DNA from: PALSA-505 sp036502085
Lineage (GTDB): Bacteria; Actinomycetota; Actinomycetes; Streptosporangiales; Streptosporangiaceae
Reading direction: 5' to 3'
Length of the DNA stretch: 64,000 nt
Assembly (NCBI GenBank): GCA_036502085.1
Contig: DASXZD010000044.1
Location: forward strand, 1 to 64,000
Shown: in pieces, positions 43,002 through 53,000 of the stretch
How the letters are laid out: every line of letters starts with the position of its first letter
How positions within the stretch are numbered: position 1 is the first letter of the stretch
The notes under the pieces: model-generated
The model's input: the letters and a program-made list of their open reading frames with translations, nothing else
What the model was told of the DNA's origin: nothing
Databases searched by the model: none
Position numbers and translations under genes: made by a program

Positions 43002-44044
43002 GCGCCGGTCGGACGGGGCACGGTGCGACGGGTTACTCGCGCCCGCAGGACCTGGCCATCGACAACGACGCCCTGGATACCTTCTACGGCCAGCACGCCG
43101 ACCAGGCACGCGCGCTGCCGCCGGTCGCGATCGTGATCGCCGCCTACAACGAGGAAGGCGGCATCGGGCCGGTCATCTCGGCGCTGCCCACCACGGTCTG
43201 CGGGCTGGCGGCGGCGACCATCGTCGTCGCGGACGGCTGCAAGGACGGCACCGTCGCCGAGTCGCGCGACCACGGCGCGATCGTCTGCGACGTGCCGGTC
43301 AACCGGGGCCAGGGCGCGGCACTGCGGCTCGGCTACCGGATCGCCCGCGACGGCGGCGCGCAGTACATCGTGACCACTGACGCCGACGGGCAGTACAACC
43401 CGGCCGAGATCGACAGCCTGCTCGCCCCGGTGGTGGCCGGCACGGCCGACTTCGTCACCGGCTCGCGGCGGCTGGGCAGCGAGGAGACCAAGGACCCGGT
43501 CCGCCGCCTCGGGGTGCGCGTCTTCGCCCTTACGATCAGCACGCTGACCGGGCAGAAGATCAGCGACACGACGTTCGGGCTGCGCGCGATGCGGGCCGAG
43601 GTGACCGGCGCCGTCCGGCTCGACCAGCAGCAGTACCAGGCGGCCGAGCTGCTCATCGGCGTGATGTCCCGCGGCTTCCGGGTGACCGAGCTGCCCGCCA
43701 CCATCCACAAGCGGAAGGTCGGCGAGAGTAAGAAAGGTCACAACGCGATCTACGGCCTGCACTTCGCCGGCGTGATCGCCCGCACCTGGTGGCGCGAGCG
43801 CGTGCTGGGCGGCGACCGTCGCGGCGGCGCCCGGCCGGGCGCGCTAGGCGCGGGCCAGCCAGGCGCAGACCAGGTGCCGGGTCAGCCCGCGGCGGACCCG
43901 GCGGCAGGCGACCGGGGAACGGCCACCGCGTCCGCCGTTCCCTCACTGGCGGTCGCCCCCGGGGCTTCCGGGGATGGGGCCGACCTGGTCGTGCCCGCCC
44001 CGGCTCCGCCGGGGGATGAGTCCCGGTCGGCGAAGAGGACGTAG
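42998..44044 (+). CDS. Family 2 glycosyltransferase
   Basis: A 348-residue GT-A transferase of the polyprenol-phosphate sugar synthase type: VAIVIAAYNEEGGIGPVI near residue 44, VADGCKDGT, the metal motif TTDADGQYNP near residue 127, and RMR-like TTFGLRAMRAE. No membrane helices. The last 75 residues are Ala/Pro/Gly-rich and overlap the opposite-strand GtrA gene by 163 bases. The GTG start overlaps the epimerase stop. With the GtrA proteins it could build a lipid-linked sugar for a cell-surface glycan. Confidence 0.9.
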   Translation: MSAGRTGHGATGYSRPQDLAIDNDALDTFYGQHADQARALPPVAIVIAAYNEEGGIGPVISALPTTVCGLAAATIVVADGCKDGTVAESRDHGAIVCDVPVNRGQGAALRLGYRIARDGGAQYIVTTDADGQYNPAEIDSLLAPVVAGTADFVTGSRRLGSEETKDPVRRLGVRVFALTISTLTGQKISDTTFGLRAMRAEVTGAVRLDQQQYQAAELLIGVMSRGFRVTELPATIHKRKVGESKKGHNAIYGLHFAGVIARTWWRERVLGGDRRGGARPGALGAGQPGADQVPGQPAADPAAGDRGTATASAVPSLAVAPGASGDGADLVVPAPAPPGDESRSAKRT

Positions 44045-44508
44045 TGGAATATCACAAACCGGGCCAGGAACGTCAGCACGTTGGCGCCAAGGTAGGTGCC
44101 GTTCACCACCAGGTGCCACTCCAGGCCGCCGCGGTGCAGCGAGCTGGCCAGGTGCACGCCGAGCTTGGTAGCCAGGGCCAGGACGATCCAGGCGGCCACC
44201 GAGACGATCCAGAACGGCAGCGTCTCCTTGAGCACGTGCGGGCGGCCCTTGCGCTCCCAGGCCCAGCGGCTCAGCACGTAGCTCACCGCCGCGCCCGCCA
44301 CGGCCGCCAGCCCGCCGGAGATGCCCGCCGTCAGGTGCGCGCCGTCGAGGAACACGACGAGCGCGGCCTGGCTGGCGATCACCGCCGCCAGGGCGACGAG
44401 CACGAACCGGGAGAAGCGCCTGCCGGTCTCCCCCTGGAGCTTGCGACGGACAGGGGCGGGAACCGACCGCAGCAGGGCGACCGCGAGCCGGGAGGGTGCC
44501 GATGCCAT
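43882..44508 (-). CDS. GtrA-like family membrane protein (second copy)
   Basis: A 208-residue protein with four hydrophobic segments (residues about 35-150) in the GtrA pattern: SRFVLVALAAVIASQAALV, VSYVLSRWAWER, then FWIVSVAAWIVLALATKLG and FLARFVIFHYVLF. The ATG at 44508 (MASAPSRLAVA) is chosen over an earlier one at 44568. The C-terminal 45 residues are Pro/Ala/Gly-rich and lie antisense to the tail of the GT2 gene. Family members partner with glycosyltransferases acting on polyprenyl-phosphate sugars, which fits the neighbour. Confidence 0.82.
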   Translation of the reverse strand: MASAPSRLAVALLRSVPAPVRRKLQGETGRRFSRFVLVALAAVIASQAALVVFLDGAHLTAGISGGLAAVAGAAVSYVLSRWAWERKGRPHVLKETLPFWIVSVAAWIVLALATKLGVHLASSLHRGGLEWHLVVNGTYLGANVLTFLARFVIFHYVLFADRDSSPGGAGAGTTRSAPSPEAPGATASEGTADAVAVPRSPAAGSAAG

Positions 44509-44782
44509 GAGTGTCCTCGGTGTTGGGATGTGACAAGTATTGTCGCGGCAGGTATACATCACGGGCACCGCCGAACGCTGAATTGCGGCTTCCGGGTATG
44601 TCGCGACTTCAGCAGGCTACCCTGCCAGGCGGAGGCTCGCAGCCGTTGCGGAACGCGCACCGGCCGCGCCGACCGCGGCGGGCGGGACGCCCCATCGCGA
44701 GCCGGGCCGCCGGCTCGGCTCGCGGGTACGACGGACATACAGCGGAAGCGACGCACGGAAAAGGACAGGTAGGAGCTGACGA

Positions 44783-45949
44783 ATGAAGATCCTGGTGCTA
44801 GGCGGGGACGGTTACCTCGGATGGCCCACTGCGCTGCATCTCTCGGAGTGCGGCCACGACGTAGCGGTGGCTGACAACTTCGCGCGCAGGCAGTACGACT
44901 ATGAACTCGGCGCCGAAAGCCTGGTCCCGATCGAGCCGCTGCAGACCCGGATAGCGACCTGGCGGGAGGTGACGGGGAAGACGATCGAGCTTTACATCGG
45001 AGACCTGGTGGACGCCGAGTTCACCTACCGCATGCTGGCGGAGTACCGGCCGGACGCGATCGTGCACTTCGCCGAGCAGCGCGCCGCGCCGTACTCGATG
45101 ATCGACCGGAAGCACGCGGTCTACACCCAGACCAACAACGTCGTCGGCAACCTCAATCTGCTGTACGCGATCGCCGACACGAACCCGGACATCCACCTGG
45201 TCAAGCTGGGCACGATGGGCGAGTACGGCACGCCGAACATCGACATCGAAGAGGGCTGGATCGAGATTGAGCACAAAGGCCGCAAGGACCGGGTCCTGTA
45301 CCCGAAGCGGCCCGGCTCTTTCTACCACCTGTCCAAGGTGCACGACAGCCACAACATCGAGTTCGCCTGCCGGATCTGGGGCCTGCGCGCCACTGACCTG
45401 AACCAGGGCGTCGTCTACGGCCAGCAGACGCCGGAGACCGCGCGGGACGAGCGGCTGGCGACCCGGTTCGACTACGACGCCGTATTCGGCACCGTGCTGA
45501 ACAGGTTCGTCATCCAGGCCGTGCTCGGCCTGCCGCTGACCGTGTACGGCAAGGGCGGCCAGACCCGCGGCATGCTCGACATCAGGGACACGGTCCGCTG
45601 CATCGAGCTGGCCTGCGAGAACCCGGCCGAGCGCGGCGAGTTCCGGGTGTTCAACCAGATCACCGAGTGGATGTCGGTGGACGAGATCGCCCAGACGGTC
45701 GCCAAGGCCAGCCCGGACGCGGTGCAGATCGAGCACCTCGACAACCCCCGGGTGGAGCTCGAGGAGCACTACTACAAGGTCACCCACACCGGGCTGCCCG
45801 AGCTCGGGCTGGTGCCGCACCTGCTGTCCGACACGCTCATCGAGTCGCTGTTCGGGATCACCAAGCAGTACGTGCACCGGGTGCGCCTGGAGGCCATGCG
45901 GCCGACGGTCAACTGGCGGAAGACGTCCAGCGACGCTACCCACCAGTAG
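44783..45949 (+). CDS. UDP-sulfoquinovose synthase (SQD1/SqdB) family epimerase-like enzyme
   Basis: A 388-residue SDR closely patterned on SQD1: NAD-binding LGGDGYLGWPTALHLS at the N-terminus, HFAEQRAAPYSMID, the catalytic Thr in KLGTMGEYGTPNIDIEEG, the YxxxK pair in FYHLSKVHDSHN, and GGQTRGMLDIRDTV. SQD1 enzymes make UDP-sulfoquinovose from UDP-glucose and sulfite. Archaeal and bacterial homologues feed N-glycans or sulfolipids. No SqdD/SqdX-type transferase is beside it; GT2 and GtrA genes are. GGAG precedes the ATG. A strong hairpin follows the stop. Confidence 0.88.
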   Translation: MKILVLGGDGYLGWPTALHLSECGHDVAVADNFARRQYDYELGAESLVPIEPLQTRIATWREVTGKTIELYIGDLVDAEFTYRMLAEYRPDAIVHFAEQRAAPYSMIDRKHAVYTQTNNVVGNLNLLYAIADTNPDIHLVKLGTMGEYGTPNIDIEEGWIEIEHKGRKDRVLYPKRPGSFYHLSKVHDSHNIEFACRIWGLRATDLNQGVVYGQQTPETARDERLATRFDYDAVFGTVLNRFVIQAVLGLPLTVYGKGGQTRGMLDIRDTVRCIELACENPAERGEFRVFNQITEWMSVDEIAQTVAKASPDAVQIEHLDNPRVELEEHYYKVTHTGLPELGLVPHLLSDTLIESLFGITKQYVHRVRLEAMRPTVNWRKTSSDATHQ

Positions 45950-45966
45950 CTGGTTTTCTGACTGTG

Positions 45967-46002
45967 GTGCGCCGCGTCTCGCTCTGGCGGGGCGCGGCGC
46001 AC
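45967..46002 (+). terminator. GC-rich hairpin after the SQD1-like gene
   Basis: gtgcgccgcg (45967-45976) and cgcggcgcac (45993-46002) are perfect 10-bp arms around 16 bases, 18 bases after the stop, followed by ttgtaaat. This fits an actinomycete terminator lacking a long U-run. Confidence 0.55.
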
Positions 46003-46023
46003 TTGTAAATCCGGGAGCATGCG

Positions 46024-46668
46024 ATGGCGTTCAGCGGATGGCCCGTCGAGGCGCTGGAGTTCTACGAGGGCCTGGCGGCCGACAACTCCAAGGCATACTG
46101 GACGGCGAACAAGTCCATCTACGACAATGCCGTGCACGCGCCGATGCTGGCGCTGCTCGCCGATCTGGAGGGCGAGTTCGGCGAGGGGCGCATCTTCCGG
46201 CCGTACCGCGACGTCAGGTTCAGCGCGGACAAGTCACCGTATAAGACGGTCATCGGCGCGACCCTGGCCGACGGCGGCTACATTCAGCTGTCCGCGCACG
46301 GGCTCGGGGCCGGCAGCGGGATGTACCAGATGGCCGCCGACCAGCTTGACCGCTACCGCCGCGCGGTCGCCGAGGACCTGACCGGCGAGAAGCTGCGCCG
46401 CATCATCGCGGCGGCCGGGCGGCAGGAGATCGAGATCACCGGGCACGAGAGCCTGAAGACCGCGCCGCGCGGCTACCCCAAGGATCACCCGCGGATCGAC
46501 CTGCTCAGGCACAAGGGCCTGATCGCGTGGCAGGACTGGCCGGCCGGCGCCTGGCTGGGCACGCCGGCCGCGGGCCAGCGGGTCAGGGACTTCCTGCTGG
46601 CCGCCCGCCCGCTGCGCGACTGGCTCGACAAGCACGTCGGCGAGAGCGCCCTCCCCCGCGACCGCTGA
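46024..46668 (+). CDS. DUF2461 family protein
   Basis: A 214-residue protein matching the DUF2461 pattern: FSGWPVEALEFYEGLAADNSKAYW at the N-terminus, RIFRPYRDVRFSADKSPYKT near residue 60, the G-MYQMA segment and PKDHPRIDLLRHKGLIAW near 158. The family is widespread, soluble and of unknown function. It stands downstream of the SQD1-like terminator as a separate unit. Confidence 0.9.
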   Translation: MAFSGWPVEALEFYEGLAADNSKAYWTANKSIYDNAVHAPMLALLADLEGEFGEGRIFRPYRDVRFSADKSPYKTVIGATLADGGYIQLSAHGLGAGSGMYQMAADQLDRYRRAVAEDLTGEKLRRIIAAAGRQEIEITGHESLKTAPRGYPKDHPRIDLLRHKGLIAWQDWPAGAWLGTPAAGQRVRDFLLAARPLRDWLDKHVGESALPRDR

Positions 46669-46896
46669 CCTACCCCGCCGCACCGCGCCCGCCGCACCGC
46701 CCGGCCGCCACGCCGCTGCCCGGCCGGCAATTCCGCCCCCGGTTGCCCGGGCAGCGGGCAGCGGGCAGCGCGGTGAGCATTGCGTAATCGTTTGGTCACA
46801 TTTCGCCGCATGCCGGGGGTGCGCCGGTAGCGTGAGCGGAGTCATGCAGAGACACCCCGGCGGACACGGCCGACGGGGACTAGGGGAGGAGCTGTC

Positions 46897-47145
46897 ATGA
46901 CACCGTTGCTGCGCTTAAGCAGGGATTCCCTCATCGCGAAGATGCTGCGCGAGGAACGGGCGCTGACCGCGATCGAGATCATCAAGGAGATGCGGCTCGC
47001 CAGTGAGCGGGCCGGCTCCCCGGAGCTTGCCGGGCCTCCGGGGCTCACCGAAGCCACCCGGCTCGCGCGGGACGCTCAGCTGCGCCAGGACATGGAAGTC
47101 GTCCGCTGGGTAGGCGGCCTGCGGCCCGGACGGGATGAGCAGTAA
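46897..47145 (+). CDS. Small hypothetical protein
   Basis: An 82-residue, charged, mostly helical protein that I do not recognise. Support for a real gene: GGGGAGGAG lies 7-15 bases before the ATG, the codon pattern has GC at third positions, and it fills the space up to the convergent protease. The N-terminus is basic and amphipathic (RLSRDSLIAKMLREER) and the middle is Pro/Gly-rich. A soluble regulator or small RNA-binding protein is possible, but nothing in the sequence proves it. Confidence 0.55.
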   Translation: MTPLLRLSRDSLIAKMLREERALTAIEIIKEMRLASERAGSPELAGPPGLTEATRLARDAQLRQDMEVVRWVGGLRPGRDEQ

Positions 47146-47164
47146 CGGCCGGTCCGTAAGGCCG

Positions 47165-48448
47165 TTAGTAGGCGCCGATGCCCTTGGGGGTGCCTAGGCC
47201 GGTGGGGCCGTCGTAGCCCTTGGCCGCCTTGCACAGGTAGGTGTTGGGCAAGCACGTCCCGGTCGAACTCCCGTTCACGATGTCGAAGAGCGCCGCGGGG
47301 CTGGCGTAGGCCAGCGAGGCTGACGCGACCGTCTGCGACGAGGCGTTGCCGGCTAGGCCGTACACCCCGGCGGTCAGCGGCGACGCGACGCTGGTGCCCG
47401 AGAAGAAGAACCAGCCTCCTCCCCCGCTCTCGTAGGAGTCGTAGCCGAGCACGTTGGTGGCGACCGCGCTCACGTCCGCCGTGGTGCGCTTGGCGCAGCC
47501 GCCGTCGTTCTGCCAGGACGGCTTGGCCTCGTACGACGAGCAGCCGCTGCCCGAGCCCTGGGTCGGCGGGTGGCTGCCCGGGGTTACCCACGCCTTCTCC
47601 GCCCACTGCCGCTGGTTGCCGGCCGGGGCGAGCATGGTGCCGCCCACCGAGGTCACGTACGGCGACGCCGAGGGGTACTGCACGCCGCCCTGGTAGGCGC
47701 CGTCGCCGGAGCTGACCGTGATGGCGACGCCGCGCACGTTGAAGTTGACGTCGAAGTCGGTCTCCCCGCTGAACTCCCCGCTGCCCCAGCTGATGCTCAC
47801 GACATGGGCACCGAGGGCGATGGCCTTCTGCTCGGAGGCGAATAGGTCGCCGAACCCGCTGGTGTTGGCCTCCACCAGCAGGATGTGGCACTTGGGACAG
47901 ATGGCCGACACCATGTCGAGGTCGATGGACATCTCCTGGCCCCAGCCCATGTCGCCGGTCGGGTAGTTGCCCTGATTGCCCTCCTGGTTGACCTTCTTGA
48001 AGCACCCGTCGCCGGTGGTGCAGGCCGGGAGCCCGAAGTTGGACCGGTACTTGCCCATGTCGGCCTCGGCGTCCGGGTCGTCGAAGGCATCGATCACGGC
48101 CACTGTCTGGCCCTGGCCGCGGGTGGTCGACAGCGAGGTGAGCTTGTAGGCGCTCCGCAGGTTGCACGGCGAATAGCCGTCCGCCTCGACCACCGTGCAG
48201 GTCGATCCCAGCCCGATGGCCGCCTGTGCCGGGGCCGCCTCGGCCGCCAGGTAGCAGTGGGCGACCCGCGGGGCGGTCGGCGCGGCGCACCCGGCCGGGC
48301 TTGCCCCTGCCCCGGCGATCTGGGCCGCGGTTCTGCCGGTCACGGGCGGTCCGGTCTTCGCCCCGGCCGGCAGGGCGCCAGCGGCGAGCAGCAGCACAGT
48401 CCCGGCCAGCACAGGCGTGGTGCTGCGGACAATGCGTCTTCTGGCCAT
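47165..48448 (-). CDS. Secreted sedolisin-type (S53) serine-carboxyl protease, copy 1
   Basis: A 427-residue exported protease. The signal peptide (MARRRIVRST, hydrophobic core, ALPAGA) ends near residue 30. The sedolisin triad is visible: Glu172 and Asp176 in GQEMSIDLD, Ser353 in SGTSVASP, and oxyanion Asp249 in SSGDGAY. The usual 180-200 residue activation domain is reduced to about 80 residues. Paired Cys residues suggest disulfides. The ATG at 48448 is preferred over 48511 because GGAGAGG precedes it and the signal peptide begins there. It follows copy 2 on the same strand after 103 bases. Confidence 0.88.
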   Translation of the reverse strand: MARRRIVRSTTPVLAGTVLLLAAGALPAGAKTGPPVTGRTAAQIAGAGASPAGCAAPTAPRVAHCYLAAEAAPAQAAIGLGSTCTVVEADGYSPCNLRSAYKLTSLSTTRGQGQTVAVIDAFDDPDAEADMGKYRSNFGLPACTTGDGCFKKVNQEGNQGNYPTGDMGWGQEMSIDLDMVSAICPKCHILLVEANTSGFGDLFASEQKAIALGAHVVSISWGSGEFSGETDFDVNFNVRGVAITVSSGDGAYQGGVQYPSASPYVTSVGGTMLAPAGNQRQWAEKAWVTPGSHPPTQGSGSGCSSYEAKPSWQNDGGCAKRTTADVSAVATNVLGYDSYESGGGGWFFFSGTSVASPLTAGVYGLAGNASSQTVASASLAYASPAALFDIVNGSSTGTCLPNTYLCKAAKGYDGPTGLGTPKGIGAY

Positions 48449-48551
48449 CTGTCCTCTCCGAAAAGTGACCACAGCGTAACTTTGCCAGATGTAGCTGTAA
48501 ATACGGTTCATGAGACGATCTGCCGGGCGGCTGCGCAGTCAGTAAGCACTG

Positions 48552-49856
48552 TCAGTAGGCTCCGATGCCCTTGGGAGTCCCCAGGCCGGTGGGGCCGTCG
48601 TAGCCTGGGCCCGCCTGGCACAGGTACGCGTTGGGTGCGCAGGTGCCGGTCGCCTTTCCGCCCTTGATGTCGAAGAGCTTGGTCGGGCTGGCGTAAGCCA
48701 GCGAGGCCGGCGCGGCGGTCTGCGCCGAGGCGTTGCCGGCCAGGCCGTACACCGCGGCGGTCAGGGGGGACGAGACGCTGGTGCCGAAGAAGAAGAACCA
48801 GCCGCCTCCGCCGCTCTCGAAGGAGTCGTAGCCGAGCACGTTGGCGGCGACCGCGCTCACGTCGGCGGTCGTGCGGTCGGAGCAGCCGCTGTCCGTCTGC
48901 CAGGACGGCTTGGCCTCGAACCCCGAGCAGCCGCTGCCGGAGCCCTGGGTGGGCGGGCTGCCCGGCGTCACCCAGGTCTTCTCGGACCAGCCCCGCGCGC
49001 TGGCCGCCGGGGCGAGCATGGTCCCGCCCACCGAGGTCACGTACGGCGACGCCGAGGGATACTGCACGCCGGCCTGGTAGGCGCCGTCGCCGGAGCTGAA
49101 GGTGATCGCGACGCCCTGGGCGCTGAGGGTGCTGTCAAAGTCGTTCTCACCGCTGAACTCGCCGGTGCCCCAGCTATTGCTCACCACGTGGGCGCCCAGC
49201 GTGATGGCCTGCTGCTCGGCGGTGAACATGTCGCCGAACCCGCTGCTGTTGGCCTCCACCAGCAGGATGTGGCACTTGGGGCAGATGGCCGACACCATGT
49301 CGAGGTCAAGGGAGATCTCCTGGCCCCAGCCCATGTCGCCGGCCGGGTAGTCGCCCTGGACGCCGTCCTGGTTGACCTTCTCGAAGCACCCGTTGGCGCT
49401 GGTGCACGGGGCCAGGCCGAAGTTGGACCGGTACGTGCCCAGGTCGGCCTCGGCTTCCGGGTCGTCAAAGGCGTCCACCACGGCTACGGTCTGGCCCCTG
49501 CCGTGGGTGGTCGACAGCGAGGTGAGCTTGTAGGCGCTCTGCAGGTTGCACGGTGACCAGCCGGCTGACGCGTTCACCGTGCAGACCGCGGGCCTGACGC
49601 GGCCCGTCGCGGCCGGGGCAGGGGCAGGCTTGGCGGCTAGGTAGCAGCGGGCCACCCGGGGACCGGACGGAGCGGCACACCTGGCCGGGCGGGCCCCGGA
49701 ACCAGCGAGCTGGGCTGCGGACCTCGCGGCGGGCGCGGGCGGCTCGGGGGGCGCGGTCTTCGCCCCGGCCGGGAGGCCGCCGGCAGCGAGCAGCAGCAGC
49801 AGGGACCCGGCCAGGACCGGCAGGATCCTGCGGACAACAGCATGACTTCTGATCAT
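48552..49856 (-). CDS. Secreted sedolisin-type (S53) serine-carboxyl protease, copy 2
   Basis: A 434-residue paralogue of the downstream gene, similar along its whole length. A signal peptide (MIRSHAVVRR, Leu-rich core, GLPAGA) is followed by a short pro-region. Catalytic Glu180 and Asp184 (GQEISLDLD), Asp257 (SSGDGAY) and Ser360 (FGTSVSSP) are all kept. The residue before the GTS motif is Phe where copy 1 and typical sedolisins have Ser. GGAGGGG lies just before the ATG. The pair arose by tandem duplication. Confidence 0.88.
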   Translation of the reverse strand: MIRSHAVVRRILPVLAGSLLLLLAAGGLPAGAKTAPPEPPAPAARSAAQLAGSGARPARCAAPSGPRVARCYLAAKPAPAPAATGRVRPAVCTVNASAGWSPCNLQSAYKLTSLSTTHGRGQTVAVVDAFDDPEAEADLGTYRSNFGLAPCTSANGCFEKVNQDGVQGDYPAGDMGWGQEISLDLDMVSAICPKCHILLVEANSSGFGDMFTAEQQAITLGAHVVSNSWGTGEFSGENDFDSTLSAQGVAITFSSGDGAYQAGVQYPSASPYVTSVGGTMLAPAASARGWSEKTWVTPGSPPTQGSGSGCSGFEAKPSWQTDSGCSDRTTADVSAVAANVLGYDSFESGGGGWFFFFGTSVSSPLTAAVYGLAGNASAQTAAPASLAYASPTKLFDIKGGKATGTCAPNAYLCQAGPGYDGPTGLGTPKGIGAY

Positions 49857-50034
49857 CGTCCCCTCCTGTGGCCCCGCGGGAGGGGCGCGTTAGCGCATGG
49901 GAATTATGGGCGAGAGCCCGATTTGGATGACTATGGGACAGATTCTCATGTCGTGTACGGGTAATCCAGTCATCCTCGCTGGACGTCTACGTTGCACCAG
50001 GGCTGGGCGACGGCGGGCGCCTGGCTGCCGTGCC

Positions 50035-53000
50035 CTAGCCATCCGAGCCGCTCAGGCCATTTGAGCTGCCCGGGCTGGCGTGCCAGAGCCGCCGCGGCGG
50101 ATCCTTCACCGGGTTCCCCGGAGAGCCGGTTTCCGCGTAGGGGGAGAGCGCGAATCCGGTGCTGTACGTCATCGGGTCGGCCGCCTTCGGTCGGTCCGCC
50201 CCGCGCCGCCCGGCCCTGGAGGCGGCCGTCAGGTCCGTCAGGTCCGTCAGGTCCGCCGCCGTCCCCCTGTTCCCGGCGGCCATCGCCGCGCGCACGGCAC
50301 CGATGCCACGAGATATTCGGATTTCTTCCAGAACGGTGAGGTCCCAGCAATCGGTCGCGTTGACCGACACGGCCAGGTCCTCCGGCCCCGGCCTGCGGAC
50401 GCGGCCGCGGACCACGAGCAGCCAGGAGCCGAAAACCCGGGCCGCGCAGCGTTCTTGCACCGACTCGAAGAACGTCAGGTTCAGCTGGCCGGTGGCGTCG
50501 TCCAGGGTGGCGAAGATGATCCGCTGGCCGGACCGGATGGCCGGCATCTGCGTCGAGGTTTTCACGCCGGCCACCAGCACAGAGGCGCCCGGGCGGCAGC
50601 GGTGCAGCCGGCGCGCGCGTACCACGCCGAGCGCGCCGAGTATCTCGTCGTAGAAGCCGATCACGTGCTGGCTGACATCGATGCCGAGGATCTCAAGCTC
50701 GGCCGCGACGCGTTCGGCCGCGGAAAGCTCCGGCAACTCCCCGGCCGGCACCAGCCGGGCTACGTCATCCCCGCGACCGTCGAGGTCGAGGGTCAGCTGG
50801 TCGTGGTCGCGGCGAGCGCGCCGGCCCGCGGCCGGAGCCCGGGTGCCGCGGGCCGGGCTGGCCAGCACGCGGACCCTGGCCAGCAGGTCACGGCGGGTCG
50901 GCTGGCCTCCTTCGGCCCCCGGCGGGTACAGCGAGTCGAAGGCGCCGGTGAGCGCCAGGCGCTCGGTTACCGGCCGCGATGCCCGCGCCCGCGCGCAGAA
51001 GTCCCGCAGCGACACGTACGGCCGGCCGGCGATGATCCCCGCCACCTCGGCGTCGCTAATCCCCTTGACCTCGCGCAACCCGACGCGCAGCGCCTCCCGC
51101 ATCTGGCCCTCCCGCAGCGGCTCCCCGCGGTTCTGCGAGCGCCGGGTGACGTGCTCGACCTGCCAGTCGGCCGCGGAGGCGTTCACGTCGGGTGGCAGCA
51201 GCGGGATCCCGGCCAGCCGGGCGTCGCCCGCGATCACCCGCTTGGGGTACATGCCGGGGTCGTGGCTGAGCACTCCGGCGTAGAACGCGGCCGGATAGTG
51301 CCGCTTCAGCCAGGCCGACTGGTAGGTCGGGACGGCGAAGGCCGCCGCGTGCGCCTTGCAGAAGCCGAACCCGCCGAACGCCTCGAGCACCTGCCAGACA
51401 CATTCCACGATGGCCTCGTCATATCCGCGGCGCAGAGCGGCCCCGCGGAACCACTGACGGACACCCGACCGGGCGGATTCATCGGATAGTTTCCGTCGGC
51501 ACCGTTCGGAATCCGAAAAACCGCACGCCGTCATCGCCTCGATGATCCGCAGCACCTGCTCGTGGAAGATGACCACTCCCCCGGTCTCGCCGAGCGCGTC
51601 CACCAGGTCCAGGTGCGGATAGCAGGCCGGCCGCCTGCCGTGCCTGATATCCAGGTAGGGAGTGATCATGTCGGAGTTGACCGGCCCGGGGCGGAACAGC
51701 GATATGTCCACGATCAGGTCGCCGATGTCGCGCGGCGCCAGCCTGGTCACCAGCTCGCGCTGGCCGGGCGATTCGATCTGGAAGCAGCCGAGCGTGCGGC
51801 CGGAGCGGATCATCTCGAACGTCGGCTCGTCGCCGGGATCGATCGCGTCGATGTCCACCGCCTCGCCGCGGGTCCGCTCGATCTCGGCGAGCGCGTAGGT
51901 CATCGCCGACTGCATGCGCACGCCGAGCACGTCCAGCTTGATCATCCCGGCGGCTTCCACGTCGTCGGAGTCGTACTGGCACAGCGGCAAGCCTTCGGCG
52001 CTTCGCTCCACCGGGACCCGGTCAAGCAGGGTGCCGCTGGACAGCACCAGTCCGCAGGGGTGCATCGCGATGTGCCGGGGCAGCCCGTCGAGCCGTTCGG
52101 CGATACCGAACAGGCCGGCCAGCTGGGGGATGGCCAGGTTGCTGGCCCGCAGCTCGGGCAGGTCGGCCAGCGCGGCGCCGATGCCGCGCGCCCTGATGTG
52201 GCCGAACGCCTTGGCGATCGCGCCGATCTCGTGCGGCGGCAGCCCGAGCGCGGCGGCCGTGTCCCTGATAGCGCTGCGGGCCCAGTAGGTCTCCATCACC
52301 GACACGCAGCCGCAGCGCTCCTCGCCGTACCGCTCGAGGATCGCGCGGTACGCCTCGATCCGCCGCGCGGACTCGACGTCTAGGTCGATGTCGGGCAGAT
52401 CCTTGCGGCCTTCGGACAGGAACCGCTCCATGATCAGGCCGTGCTCAAGCGGGTCGATGCCGGAGATGCCAATCAGGTAGTTGACCAGGCTGCCCGCGCC
52501 GGACCCCCTGATGGCGCAGCGGATCCCGCGGTCCCTGATCAGCTGGGCGACGTCGGCCACGGTGAGGAAATAGGAGGCGAGCCCGGTCCGGCCGATGATG
52601 CCGAGCTCGTGGCTGAGCCTGCGGCGCGCCCGCTCGCGGCGGTCCCGGTGGTCGCCGCGGTGGGCGCGCGGGGGGTAATGAGCCAGTCCTTCGGCGCACC
52701 GCTGGCGCAGCTGGCCGAACGCGTCGCCGCTGATCTCGGGCAGGTACATGCCGTCGATCCCCAGGTCGCGCACCGGGTCCAGCCGGCAACGATTGGCCAG
52801 GACGGCGGTGCCATGCAGCAGGTCGTCAGCCTCGCTGGCGCCGCCGATCCGCGCCGCGATCGCGGCCATCTCCGCGGCGCTCTTCAGGTACGCCTGCGCG
52901 TTGCGCCCGGCCAGGTGACGGGGGCCGAGCGGGGCGAGCCTGCGGGCCGCATCGAGCACCTGCGCCACCGGTTCGTCGGCCGGATCGAGGTAGCGTACGG

